Positions 8,107 to 17,203 are shown, numbered from the stretch's first letter. The stretch is 39,818 nucleotides of DNA from Segatella salivae DSM 15606 (GCF_000185845.1 NZ_GL629647.1:1800030-1839847); one strand, 5' to 3'. Notes: generated by a model from the letters alone, not told the origin. Numbers and translations are program-made.

Positions 8107-8196
8107 CCTACGGCGTTGACCTCCTCATTATATGCATAACCCAGGGTAGGCTGACGCCAACCATAGGCTATCAAACGTACAACGCTTACAGCGTTG
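8107..8196. repeat. Partial, decayed hairpin module 5
   Basis: Only the inverted half is present: a partial A near 8107-8118, a damaged B (ACCCAGGGTAGGCTGACGCC with the second arm mutated to CCATAGG), and an intact inverted A CAACGCTTACAGCGTTG at 8180-8196. Confidence 0.7.
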
Positions 8197-8362
8197 AACT
8201 ACAAATACATTTCAATATGCGTCGGATGATCATACCATTTACGTTATTTCACAGCATAAAAAACGGCAAATCACACGATGATTTGCACCAAACCATTTTA
8301 CTCTTTATTATCAACAACATCACCACCCCTAATTGCTTCTCAAACTATCTCCTCCTTTTCCA

Positions 8363-8478
8363 AAACTAACTACTCCCCTCCCTCTTCGGGGAACCAAAGG
8401 TCGCTGTTCGTGAAGCCTGCGAAACGAGGAAAGCAAAGGGCCGGGGGTGAGGCTTTGTTTCCTACCCCTCACAAACCA
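8363..8478. repeat. C/G-rich intergenic palindrome downstream of the PBP gene
   Basis: CTCCCCTCCCTCTTCGGGGA starts a repeat ending with GGCCGGGGGTGAGGC and CCCCTCACAAACCACCCCC. It belongs to the dispersed C/G-rich family. It sits just past the stop of the minus-strand transpeptidase gene and may contribute a 3' end. Confidence 0.5.
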
Positions 8479-8482
8479 CCCC

Positions 8483-9706
8483 CTATAAATTATCCAACGT
8501 AACAGGGATTTCTTTGCGCTTTTTCTGCGCCATTTGTTTCCCTTTCATCACCTTTATCGCAGTAGAATCTACTTGTGCTGGCGGTTCAATGGCATAGCTT
8601 TGCCACTTCTTTACATGGCGTTCGCTGCGGTCAGAGAGCTTTCCTGTGAGGTATTTTTCAAGGATAATAGCGGCGAGAGGAGCGGCAAGATCGGCGCCAA
8701 ATCCACCGTTATCAATATATACAGAGATAGCAATCTTCGGATTGTTCATAGGGGCAAAGCCGATAAACACCGAGTGATCATCGCCTGTATTCTCTGCCGT
8801 TCCCGTCTTACCACATATCTGATAGGTCGGTGTATTGATGCTTGCGCACGTGCCATTTGTTACTGCCGAGCGCATGCCGGCAATGACTTCTTCAATCGCT
8901 TTCGGTGTACCTTTAATGTTATGACGCACGGTGAACCGCTCATCAATTGGCTTTTTGGCCGTAGGTTTGTACACATGTGGCGTATAGAAAAACCCGCGAT
9001 TGGCTATGATAGCCGCAAGATTGCAGAGTTGCAGCGGTGTAGTCTTCACCTCACCCTGCCCCATTCCGAGCCACATTATCGTCTGGGCATTCCACCGATT
9101 GCCAAAAGTGCGCTGACAATAAGAGGCATCTGGAACAAAACCTCCCTGCTCATTGGGGAGATCTATGCCAAGCGGCATCCCAAGACCCATGCTAATCATG
9201 TAGTCATACCAAGTGTTTAGTGCCTGCGACTGGCCTTTATACCGCGTGCGATTCTCTATCATTGCCATGAAAGCTTTGCAGAAATAAGCGTTACACGAGG
9301 TGCTAAGTGCGCCCGTAAGTGCACGTGGTGAGCTATGTTTATGACATCCGATGTGAATCTTATCACGCCAAAAGCCCTCATTACACGTGTATTTTGTGTT
9401 ATGGTTGATGATATTTTCGGAGACGAAAGCAATGGTATTGGCAACCTTAAACGTAGAACCAGGCGAATAAACGGTTTCGATGGCATGGTTGACCCCATCG
9501 TTTTCGTGAGACGAACTCGCCATACACAGCACCTCACCCGTGGCGGGTTCGATGGCCACAATACTCCCTTGCTTGCCCTCTAAGAGCTTGTTGGCTAACT
9601 TTTGCAAGCCCTGATTAACCGTGAGATGCTTATCTTTCGGCAGAATATGACCTTGAATGGTCAGCGAAAATACAAATAAAGAGACGATTATCCCTAATTT
9701 TCTCAT
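8483..9706 (-). CDS. Minimal penicillin-binding transpeptidase (PBP2-like)
   Basis: A 407-residue D,D-transpeptidase that would cross-link peptidoglycan stem peptides outside the inner membrane. A signal peptide or anchor covers residues 1-20. The three active-site motifs are present: SxxK as S84-T-F-K87, SxN as S137-C-N139, and KTG as K300-T-G. The catalytic domain begins almost at once after the signal (LTVNQGLQKLANKLL, GSIVAIEPATGEVLCMAS). The N-terminal dimerisation/pedestal domain found in full-length PBP2 and FtsI proteins of 600 or more residues is therefore missing. It is not truncated by a frameshift, since the start, signal and stop are all in order. It stands alone between the repeat array and a 500-base gap. 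It could be a specialised paralogue of MrdA. Confidence 0.9.
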   Translation of the reverse strand: MRKLGIIVSLFVFSLTIQGHILPKDKHLTVNQGLQKLANKLLEGKQGSIVAIEPATGEVLCMASSSHENDGVNHAIETVYSPGSTFKVANTIAFVSENIINHNTKYTCNEGFWRDKIHIGCHKHSSPRALTGALSTSCNAYFCKAFMAMIENRTRYKGQSQALNTWYDYMISMGLGMPLGIDLPNEQGGFVPDASYCQRTFGNRWNAQTIMWLGMGQGEVKTTPLQLCNLAAIIANRGFFYTPHVYKPTAKKPIDERFTVRHNIKGTPKAIEEVIAGMRSAVTNGTCASINTPTYQICGKTGTAENTGDDHSVFIGFAPMNNPKIAISVYIDNGGFGADLAAPLAAIILEKYLTGKLSDRSERHVKKWQSYAIEPPAQVDSTAIKVMKGKQMAQKKRKEIPVTLDNL

Positions 9707-10213
9707 GTTTCGTTTTGATTATTTTGCAAACAGGCACACCGCCTTTTGCCGCATGTTCTCTAATTTTTTGTTGTGCCCCATGTGCCCTCTCTCCTTGTGA
9801 AAGCCATGCTTTAACGTGCACAAACTCACTGATTTAGCTCAATGAAAACGCCCTTTTACACCATAAAAAGAAGCCGTTTCTCAGCTATTATTTGCAAACT
9901 TACGAAAAAAAACTAAGAATTGGGGTAGAAAAACAAAAATAAACGAGGACCTCCCCCAACCTATTGCCGGCCCCGTTTCATAAACATCATGAAACGCTAC
10001 CAATGATTTGAAGGCAGGAAAAACGCCATCCCACAGATGAATTAAACGTCATCCACAGATGGATTAAACCTCATCCGCCACACCTCTCCCTCTTTTTCAT
10101 CCGCGATTCAGCCCATTTCATGCGGTAATTTGAGGCGAAAGGCGCCACGAAGTGAATGACCTTATCGCACGATTCAATAGCCGTTGTAGGGCCTTAAAAT
10201 CCCCCTCTCTCGC
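9707..10213. other. Intergenic stretch with a short tandem repeat
   Basis: No credible gene is seen. On the minus strand a -7 box lies at 9895-9902. A 21-base near-direct repeat, CATCCCACAGATGAATTAAA and CATCCACAGATGGATTAAA, lies at 10027-10069, with a third start CATCC after it. The rest shows no recognisable site. Confidence 0.6.
9895..9902 (-). promoter_or_regulatory. Possible -7 box for the PBP gene
   Basis: On the minus strand this reads TAAGTTTG, matching TAnnTTTG. It would give a leader of roughly 180 bases before the ATG at 9706. No TTTG is found at -33 spacing. Confidence 0.4.
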
Positions 10214-11134
10214 CTATTCATTTCGCTTCATGCGATAGCTTCGGGCAGTGTGCCCCGTTTTCCGCTTATAAAATTTGCAAAAAGCACTAAGCGAAATAAA
10301 GTCAAAGTCGCTGGCTATCACCTTCAACGAATTGTTGGTATATTTCAATTCCGACTGAATCTGCACAATAAGCGTATTATCTATCCACTCTTTTGCCGTG
10401 ATATTGGTTTCGCGTTTCACTATCATCCCCAAATAATGTGGGGTGAGACAGAGTTTCGAAGCATAGAAATCAAGCTCATGTTGGTGCTTTGCGTGGTTGT
10501 TTACCAACCTAATAAACTGCTCAGCCACTAACTTATTGCGCGACTTATACATGCCATCGAGGTTGAAATTTTGCTTATGAAGCGCCTCCACGAAGCAATA
10601 AGCCGACACTATCAGCGAACAAATTGCCTCGTTCGTAGCCTCAGAGAGTTGAGAAAGCGAATAAAGTGTGTGGAAAATCTGCTTCAAAACATGACGTTCT
10701 TTGCTGTTGGGATGCACACAAAAGCACATATCCGGAGCAAGAAGTAGTTCGGGAAGGCGGCCTCCAAAAGACTTTATCAATAAGGATTTTGACACGGCAA
10801 AGCCTTCGAGTTTTGTGTTTTTGTCTACCTCATCGTCGTTGACTACTACGCCACTATTAATAAACACGATGTCACCCGGACGGCAGTTGAACTTCATTGG
10901 GCCAATGGTGATATCACAAGAGCCCTTTCTGATGAGCACCAAGCGTGCTGCATCAAAGCTTACATTACGAGGATTATTGGGGATAAGTCTAAAGAATGGA
11001 GCACTGTCGAGCGCCACAATATGGTCTGAACCAACATAGAGTTCACCCTCTACAATATCTTTGTGACTCCTAAGATAAGTGGAGATTTCACGAAAAGACA
11101 TCATCGTTCCATCTTCAGAAGCTTTGTTTTGCAT
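10214..11134 (-). CDS. AraC-family transcriptional regulator
   Basis: A 306-residue regulator. The N-terminal part has a cupin-like sensor fold (about residues 20-150: GSCDITIGPMKFNCRPGDIVF). The C-terminal quarter holds two helix-turn-helix units: LDFYASKLCLTPHYLGMIVK, and the second helix pair in NSLKVIASDFDFISLSAFCK followed by FYKRKTGHTARSYR. The reading frame extends upstream to 11197, but a -7 box TATCTTTG at 11152-11159 lies inside that extension. The first ATG after it, at 11134, is therefore chosen; 11104 is the alternative. Its target is not shown by the sequence. Neighbours on the same strand are the small protein and BspA-like gene upstream, separated by a terminator-like hairpin. 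Confidence 0.9.
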   Translation of the reverse strand: MQNKASEDGTMMSFREISTYLRSHKDIVEGELYVGSDHIVALDSAPFFRLIPNNPRNVSFDAARLVLIRKGSCDITIGPMKFNCRPGDIVFINSGVVVNDDEVDKNTKLEGFAVSKSLLIKSFGGRLPELLLAPDMCFCVHPNSKERHVLKQIFHTLYSLSQLSEATNEAICSLIVSAYCFVEALHKQNFNLDGMYKSRNKLVAEQFIRLVNNHAKHQHELDFYASKLCLTPHYLGMIVKRETNITAKEWIDNTLIVQIQSELKYTNNSLKVIASDFDFISLSAFCKFYKRKTGHTARSYRMKRNE

Positions 11135-11151
11135 AATGAGTTGAGTTATTG

Positions 11152-11159
11152 CAAAGATA
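11152..11159 (-). promoter_or_regulatory. -7 box deciding the AraC-type gene start
   Basis: Minus-strand TATCTTTG followed by a C matches the Bacteroidetes consensus. The ATG at 11134 lies about 12 bases after the expected transcription start. Confidence 0.55.
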
Positions 11160-11242
11160 GACTTAAATCTTGAATTATTCACATTGCATGGGAACAATCA
11201 CGGATTTATATACATTATTTATCTAATTTCTAAATCGTAAAA

Positions 11243-11273
11243 GAAGCAGATACCATTAATCGGCATCTGCTTC
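11243..11273 (-). terminator. Terminator-like hairpin after the BspA-like/small-protein unit
   Basis: GAAGCAGAT and ATCTGCTTC form a perfect 9-bp stem with a 13-base loop. On the minus strand it is followed by TTTTAC. It lies just past the stop of the small protein gene (11286) and before the AraC-type gene. Confidence 0.6.
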
Positions 11274-11285
11274 CGTGCTATTTTA

Positions 11286-11486
11286 TTAATCATCCCATGG
11301 GGAATAACCAGGCCATTCATCGTCAGCCCAGAAAGGATTATCCTTTGCTCCCACATCATCGGGGTCGAGTTCGTGACTTGGATCAATAGGGACTGAAACA
11401 TGAACAATTTGAGAGTCGTCCATCAGATGTTCGGCAACAAGATCAAAATAGTGTGTAACCGGACGTGTATATGCTTTTCTTTTCAT
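11286..11486 (-). CDS. Small acidic-tailed protein, 66 residues
   Basis: A short protein with a basic start (MKRKAYTRPVTHYFDL), a middle part with EHLMDDSQIV, and a strongly acidic tryptophan-rich tail (GAKDNPFWADDEWPGYSPWDD minus a few residues either side). From memory, many Bacteroidales carry small genes with this layout: MK-K-Y-RP-T at the start, a LLxxS-like middle, and AK-N-W-D-W at the end. They often lie next to large surface proteins. I know of no established function. It lies 60 bases after the BspA-like gene on the same strand and is probably cotranscribed with it. The terminator at 11243 follows. There is no signal peptide. Confidence 0.75.
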   Translation of the reverse strand: MKRKAYTRPVTHYFDLVAEHLMDDSQIVHVSVPIDPSHELDPDDVGAKDNPFWADDEWPGYSPWDD

Positions 11487-11546
11487 AGTTTTGTTTTTGT
11501 GAAGTTGTTGTTATGTTATCTTAAATTCGTGATGGAGAAGGTTGCC

Positions 11547-14500
11547 TTAGGGCAAGACAACCTTTTTACCATTCTGAATAAAGATACCATGTTGAGGGTT
11601 AGAAACACGTTGTCCCTGTAGGTTATAGTACACACCATCTTGCTTTTTAGTGTTGCTTTCTACGTCAGAGATACCAGCTGTATTGCCTGTTCCATCGTGA
11701 ATGTTGCCATTCATCCATTCATCGTCAAAGACAAGTGAAACCTTTGCACTGCCAACCGCACCTGTAATGCCTTTGACAAAGGCTTTATGCACCTTCATAT
11801 TAAATGGAGTTGCAGGAATTTTTAGCAGCGTTCCTTTGCTTGCAGACATACCAAAGAGGGGTGCAGCAGCCGTAGATTGGATGCTCTTGTCTTTCACAGT
11901 AACCCCTTCAACGATATTTTGCTCGCCAGCATTTGGCGTATATTTCGCATTATCCTCCTCGCCGATAGCGTAGTAGAAGTCTGCAGGTGTGGCGCTACCA
12001 TTTAGTGTTGCCAAGATAACTCCATTGTTAGCAGGCACATAGTTATAACGATTCACATTGCTTCCTGTGCCATTGATACTCGTCATCTTAAACAGAGCAG
12101 TACCATTATTCAAGACAAACACGTTGCTACTCTTTACAATAAAGGCACCAATATCACTTCCTGAACCGCCTTTTTCACGCTTATATATACCAAGATCTGC
12201 ATCAAATTCGCGAGCGAAAGTAGCGAAAACATGCTGTACTTTCACGTCATTTGGAATCTTATAATCAATCTGATTAGCATATCGTCCCCATCCAGCGTGC
12301 TCATGACCAGTAGCACTTTTATAGTCATCTAAGACGCTTTTCTTGACGTAAATCTTTAGTGTTGAGTTGAACTCATGCTGCGTATTACCATATTCCCACT
12401 TAGTGGCACTCATATCTTTTGTTGGATTGTTGCTCGTGAAGAAAATGCGTTTCACAGACGAACTGCCATCCGCTTTATCAAAAGCATTAAGTCCCATATA
12501 GTCGAGTTGATTCTTAAATACCACCTCTTCAAACTTACTTGTGGCAGGAGAATCCTTCAAAGCATAGTCTCCCCAAAGGCGAATCTCGTAGACATGATTA
12601 TCAGTTGAGTTCGTAACAGTCTTTGGAACAACATACGTAAAGACATCGGCTTTGGTGTCAACAACCATTACTGCCTTCTGAGAAAGCGGGAAAAACTCAG
12701 TTTCTCCGTTACCAGTTCCGTTGACTTCTTCAAAGAATGATATGCCCAACTGTTTGAAACCACTCCAAAAAGCATTGCTGGCGAAAGCAGCTTGTGCATT
12801 CTTTCGGATACTGATTTGAATGTCGTGGGTATTGACATTGGCTGGATTGAAAGCAGAAGGGTCTACATTTGTGATTGGTGTTTGACCCAAGAAAGCGATT
12901 GTGTTGAGCTTAGCCGTGCGGTCAAATGCAAACTTATCAATCTTCGTTACCTTCTCAGGAATCGTCACATTCTCAAGTTCTTGAACGTAATAGAAGGCTT
13001 GTGCGCCAATCTCTTCAATCGTTGGAGGAAGTAAGGTATAATAAGTGTTGGCCTTTGCAGGTGGGAAAGCCTTCAACACCTTTTTGTCTTTGCTCAACAA
13101 GAAACCATCAACACTTGAATAAACAGGATTGTTTTGGTCGACGGTAAACTTCTCAAGCTTACCACATTCTTGGAATCCTGTGGGGTCAATACTGGTTACA
13201 CTTGAAGGAATTACAATCTCTGTGAGGCTCTTACACGTATTAAAGGCGTCCTTAGAGATAGTAGTTACCGTGTTAGGTAGTTCTATTCTCTTCAATGCTT
13301 GAGCACCTTGGAACGCACCTTCTCCAATCGTTTGTATCTTCGCGGGCTGGTCGAAAGTAACTTTTTCCATTGCAGAATTGCCATCGAAAGCACCGCGTTC
13401 TATCGTTGTTACATTTTTGGGTATCGTAAATTCCTTTAACTTTGTATTGCCTTTGAAGGCACCTTTTTCAATTTTTTCAAGGTCAGAAGAACCCAAGAAC
13501 TTAAATTCTTCGAGGTCAGTATTGTTTGCAAATGCATCTCTTGCAATCGTCTTTAGCTTTGATCCATCTTCAACTTCAACCGTTTTCAACTTTGTTGGGC
13601 TGAAAGAATTCCATCCAATGTTTTCTACTGAGGCAGGAATCGTGAGATGTTCCAAGGCAGTTCCATAGAAAGAAAAAGTTCCGATGTTCTTTAATGTGCT
13701 GGGAGCTGTGAAGGTAAGCTCTTTCAATGCAGCAGCAGCTTGAAAGCAATCGTTCCCTATATCCGTAAGTCCTGAGTTGAAGTTTACCTTTGTAACCTTC
13801 TGCGCATAATAGAAAGCTCTGTTACGAATCGTTTGCGTTGTGGGCAGCGTTGAGTACTCTCCAGCTCTTCCTGCAGGGTAAAGCACAAGCTCAGTACCTG
13901 CTTTATTGTAAATAACACCCTCTGAATCAGCCATGTAATTAGGATTACCTGCATCTATCTTAAAGCTAAGTAGGTCGGGCGAACCCGTGATTGCACCATC
14001 TTCAATCGATGTAACTGAAGATGAAATCTCTACATTTCGTAAGTTACGTACAGAGTAAAAAGCACCTTTTTTAATTGTCTTTACATCATTAAGTTTAACA
14101 GCTGTAATGGTCTGTACTTGTGCAAAAGCACCATCTTTGATAGTTTCTACACCAGCAGGAATCTCATAATACTCCCCAGGACGCTTTGCATGAGTAGGGT
14201 CAATGGATAGAGGTGCATCATAATTTGTATCTTTTATACCTCCCTTATTATTCGGATAAGATACTAAAGTCTTGCCATCTTTCGTAACAACTACCCCATC
14301 TATGTCTTGAAAATTAGGGTTTGTAGCGGCTACTTTAATTTCTTTCAAGTTGGTTGCTGACGTGAAACCATTTCCTTCTTGATTAGTCGGGAGATACTTT
14401 AATGACGCAGGAAGATTGATGCGTGAAAGCTTTCCTGCCTTTTGAAAGCCATTCGTGGACACACCGACAACGCCTTCTGGTACCGTAAATTCAAGTCCAC

Positions 14501-15047
14501 CGACACCGAAAGGTGTACCATCTTTGGCGACAGGATAAGCGGAAAGATATTTTCCTTCAGTCTTATTCTCATAGAGCACACCATCAGTTGCTGAATACTT
14601 TGAATTTCCGGCGTCGACTGTAATGGCTTTAAGTCCTTCCATATATGAAAAGGCTCCGTCCTTGATTTCAGTCACTGTGGCAGGGATATTGATGTTCGTG
14701 ATGTTATTCCCCTTAAAAGAATTGGCATTAATCGTTGTGACATTACTCGGAATCGTGACCGAAGTTGCATTCGGAACTGTACTATTTGCAGCAATAGCGG
14801 TTACCTTAAAAGTGTACTGATTGTTAAGATCTGCAACGGTTTCAGGGATATTTAGCGCTCCAGCTAAATTGGAAGAAACGAATTTTACCTCATACCTTGC
14901 AGGATGACCATCATGGGCTACGTCCATAAAAGTAACCTCATAGGTAATCCCATCCCTTGTAAACTGATTACCTACAATAATTGCGCTCACAGTGTTCGCA
15001 TAAAAAAGAGCGAGCAAAATGAACAATAAGAATCTACTTGTTCTCAT
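11547..15047 (-). CDS. BspA-like leucine-rich repeat surface protein
   Basis: An 1166-residue secreted protein. A signal peptide covers about residues 1-22 (RFLLFILLALFYANTVSA). The region from about 80 to 740 is a long run of LRR_5 / TpLRR repeats with the pattern I-x-GAF-x(6)-L-x(3)-IP-x-V-x-IG (for example IEKGAFKGNTKLKEFTIPKN). Interspersed segments such as YSSVDGFLLSKDKKVLKAFP are typical of BspA proteins that bind host or bacterial surfaces. The final segment (DGVYYNLQGQRV to NGKKVVLP) resembles C-terminal domains common on secreted Bacteroidetes proteins; whether it is a type IX secretion signal is an inference. A possible -7 box lies 230 bases upstream. The small protein at 11286 follows. 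Confidence 0.93.
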   Translation of the reverse strand: MRTSRFLLFILLALFYANTVSAIIVGNQFTRDGITYEVTFMDVAHDGHPARYEVKFVSSNLAGALNIPETVADLNNQYTFKVTAIAANSTVPNATSVTIPSNVTTINANSFKGNNITNINIPATVTEIKDGAFSYMEGLKAITVDAGNSKYSATDGVLYENKTEGKYLSAYPVAKDGTPFGVGGLEFTVPEGVVGVSTNGFQKAGKLSRINLPASLKYLPTNQEGNGFTSATNLKEIKVAATNPNFQDIDGVVVTKDGKTLVSYPNNKGGIKDTNYDAPLSIDPTHAKRPGEYYEIPAGVETIKDGAFAQVQTITAVKLNDVKTIKKGAFYSVRNLRNVEISSSVTSIEDGAITGSPDLLSFKIDAGNPNYMADSEGVIYNKAGTELVLYPAGRAGEYSTLPTTQTIRNRAFYYAQKVTKVNFNSGLTDIGNDCFQAAAALKELTFTAPSTLKNIGTFSFYGTALEHLTIPASVENIGWNSFSPTKLKTVEVEDGSKLKTIARDAFANNTDLEEFKFLGSSDLEKIEKGAFKGNTKLKEFTIPKNVTTIERGAFDGNSAMEKVTFDQPAKIQTIGEGAFQGAQALKRIELPNTVTTISKDAFNTCKSLTEIVIPSSVTSIDPTGFQECGKLEKFTVDQNNPVYSSVDGFLLSKDKKVLKAFPPAKANTYYTLLPPTIEEIGAQAFYYVQELENVTIPEKVTKIDKFAFDRTAKLNTIAFLGQTPITNVDPSAFNPANVNTHDIQISIRKNAQAAFASNAFWSGFKQLGISFFEEVNGTGNGETEFFPLSQKAVMVVDTKADVFTYVVPKTVTNSTDNHVYEIRLWGDYALKDSPATSKFEEVVFKNQLDYMGLNAFDKADGSSSVKRIFFTSNNPTKDMSATKWEYGNTQHEFNSTLKIYVKKSVLDDYKSATGHEHAGWGRYANQIDYKIPNDVKVQHVFATFAREFDADLGIYKREKGGSGSDIGAFIVKSSNVFVLNNGTALFKMTSINGTGSNVNRYNYVPANNGVILATLNGSATPADFYYAIGEEDNAKYTPNAGEQNIVEGVTVKDKSIQSTAAAPLFGMSASKGTLLKIPATPFNMKVHKAFVKGITGAVGSAKVSLVFDDEWMNGNIHDGTGNTAGISDVESNTKKQDGVYYNLQGQRVSNPQHGIFIQNGKKVVLP

Positions 15048-15273
15048 AAGTCTAATATTAGTATGTTTGTATTGTCGAGTTATAATCTATGACATCGAAC
15101 TACATATCCCATGCAGTTTTACACTATGATGTACCATCTTTGGGTATCAAAGAATTGCATTAGTGGCAGCTTTACCAAGTGAATACAATCAAGATCCGGC
15201 CGAATCTGAGTACGTTTTATAGTTTAATTCTTGTGTTGGCCTGATTACTTATCAAGCATTTGTATTGTGAGCA

Positions 15274-15281
15274 CAAAGATA
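15274..15281 (-). promoter_or_regulatory. Possible -7 box for the BspA-like gene
   Basis: Minus-strand TATCTTTG matches the consensus exactly. It would give a leader of about 220 bases. No clear -33 box is seen. Confidence 0.4.
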
Positions 15282-15622
15282 AATAGAAAAAATTATTAAA
15301 TTTTCTCTTTTGATATAGAAAAAGTTTCCATTGAAGCTAAATAGTTTTCCCATTCGTAAATATCCACTCTTCAAAAGTAACCATATCCTCTTTTATTATA
15401 AAGTATCACACGCGTGCAAACATTTTTTATTATAGAAAATTACTTTTTATCTGTAAACATGAGTTTTTTGTTTTCCTTTCCACCTTTATATTAATATATG
15501 CTTATAAATAAAAAGGAAAGAGGAAAGTGCTGAAAAGTAACATCATTGGTATCATCTTGACTCGTTCGCCCTTAAAGAACATAAAAAAGGATAATTCTTT
15601 CGGGTATTCCAAAAGATTGCGT

Positions 15623-15630
15623 TAATTTTG
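15623..15630 (+). promoter_or_regulatory. -7 box of the GH3-type gene
   Basis: TAATTTTG followed by C matches TAnnTTTG. It overlaps a TTG at 15628 that opens the longest frame, so the real start must be later. The ATG at 15655 fits. Confidence 0.5.
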
Positions 15631-15654
15631 CAAGAACAACTGAATGAGAAGACA

Positions 15655-17193
15655 ATGAGTTTGACAAGCATCGCAGGAAAGTTGTTCCTGCCACGACAAA
15701 AAGATTTGGAACGCTATGCCACAGAGGCCGTGAAGATGCAGCAAAAGGTGCTAAAGCGTCTTATTGAACATGGCCGTCATACCGAGTATGGACGCAAGTT
15801 TGGCATGCAAAGCTGTCGTTATGAAGACTTTGCACAAGGTATTCCTGTTGTCAGCTACGAGGAACTGAAAGGCGATATCGACCGCATGCGCCACGGAGAA
15901 GCCAATGTTCTATGGCCCGGTCGTGTCAAATGGTATGCAAAATCATCAGGAACAACCAACGACAAGAGCAAGTTTATCCCCGTCTCTAAAGACGGATTGA
16001 ATCATATTCACTATGCCGGTGGCGTAGATGTTGTAGCACTTTACCTGAGTAATAACCCTCAAAGCAGACTCTTTGATGGCCGTAGTCTCATCCTCGGAGG
16101 TAGTCATTCACCCAACTATAATGTGGCAAATTCTCTCGTCGGAGACCTCAGTGCAATCCTCATTGAGAATATAAACCCATTGGCAAATCTCGTCAGAGTG
16201 CCTAAGAAATCGACTGCTTTGTTGAGCGATTTTGAATTAAAACGCGACCTTATTGCACGTGAATGTCTTCATAAAAACGTAACAAACATCTCTGGAGTTC
16301 CAAGCTGGATGTTAAGCGTTTTGGTGCGTGTTATGGAACTATCGGGCAAGGAACACCTTGAAGAAGTGTGGCCAAACCTCGAAGTTTTCTTTCATGGTGG
16401 CATTGCGTTTACACCTTATCGACCGCAATATGAGATGCTCATCACGAGCCCAAAGATGCACTATATGGAGACGTATAATGCCAGCGAAGGCTTCTTTGGC
16501 ATTCAAAGCGATTTCCAAGACAAGAGTCTTTTGCTGATGACCGACTATGATGTGTTCTATGAATTCATTCCAATGGATGAGTTTGGCACCGACAATCCAA
16601 CGATTGTTCCACTCGAAGGAGTGCAAACAGGCATTAACTATGCTATGGTAATCACCACGAGTTGCGGTCTGTGGCGCTATGTTATTGGCGACACTGTGAG
16701 TTTCACGAGCACGAATCCCTATAAGTTTGTCATCACTGGTCGCACCAAATACTTCATCAATGCCTTTGGCGAAGAGCTCATCATGGACAATGCTGAGAAG
16801 GGTTTGGCTTATGCTTGTGCGCAGACTGGGGCTGAAATCAGCGAATACACTGCAGCACCTGTCTTCATGGATAGCAAGGCAAAGTGTCGCCATCAGTGGC
16901 TCATCGAGTTTGCAAAAGCACCTGATTCTCTTGAACGCTTTGCCACTTTGCTTGACAAAAAGCTACAAGAAATCAACAGCGACTATGAGGCTAAGCGCTT
17001 TCATGACATCACTTTGCAACCGCTTGAGGTGGTTCTTGCACGCCCAGGACAATTCAACGACTGGCTCAAGGCAAAGGGAAAGCTTGGCGGACAACATAAA
17101 ATTCCGAGATTAAGCAATAGCAGAAAGGTTATCGAAGAGGTGATGAACATCTCTCCTTCGCCCTCTCTGGGAGAGGAACGCCTATCCAATTGA
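15655..17193 (+). CDS. GH3 auxin-responsive promoter family protein (acyl-adenylating enzyme)
   Basis: A 512-residue protein of the GH3 branch of the ANL superfamily. Plant members activate a carboxylate with ATP and join it to an amino acid; the bacterial substrate is not established. Motifs seen: the ATP-binding loop YAKSSGTTNDKSKFIP, the adenine-site motif YNASEGFFGIQ, and the hinge segment VITGRTKYFINAFGEELI. The C-terminal ten residues (SPSPSLGEERLSN) are encoded by a C/G-rich dispersed palindrome at 17154-17180, so the original stop was probably replaced. It is followed after 10 bases by the Ig-like lipoprotein gene, so the three plus-strand genes to 20221 probably form an operon. Confidence 0.92.
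   Translation: MSLTSIAGKLFLPRQKDLERYATEAVKMQQKVLKRLIEHGRHTEYGRKFGMQSCRYEDFAQGIPVVSYEELKGDIDRMRHGEANVLWPGRVKWYAKSSGTTNDKSKFIPVSKDGLNHIHYAGGVDVVALYLSNNPQSRLFDGRSLILGGSHSPNYNVANSLVGDLSAILIENINPLANLVRVPKKSTALLSDFELKRDLIARECLHKNVTNISGVPSWMLSVLVRVMELSGKEHLEEVWPNLEVFFHGGIAFTPYRPQYEMLITSPKMHYMETYNASEGFFGIQSDFQDKSLLLMTDYDVFYEFIPMDEFGTDNPTIVPLEGVQTGINYAMVITTSCGLWRYVIGDTVSFTSTNPYKFVITGRTKYFINAFGEELIMDNAEKGLAYACAQTGAEISEYTAAPVFMDSKAKCRHQWLIEFAKAPDSLERFATLLDKKLQEINSDYEAKRFHDITLQPLEVVLARPGQFNDWLKAKGKLGGQHKIPRLSNSRKVIEEVMNISPSPSLGEERLSN
17154..17180. repeat. C/G-rich palindrome inside the 3' end of the GH3-type gene
   Basis: TCTCCTTCGCCCTCTCTGGGAGAGGAA contains a CTCTC/GAGAG-type hairpin. It supplies the last codons of the GH3-type reading frame, which is unusual for this otherwise intergenic family. 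Confidence 0.45.
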
Positions 17194-17203
17194 GCCTTAT
17201 CTC

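Larger units (their letters stand above)
15048..15654. other. Divergent intergenic region
   Basis: About 600 AT-rich bases separate the BspA-like gene from the GH3-type gene. A minus-strand -7 box lies at 15274-15281 and a plus-strand one at 15623-15630. The roughly 220-base leader of the BspA-like gene shows no riboswitch that I recognise. Confidence 0.6.

Noticed and set aside
9630..9821. 63-residue ORF overlapping the PBP start
   Set aside because: It runs through the leader and signal-peptide region in another frame and has no features of its own.
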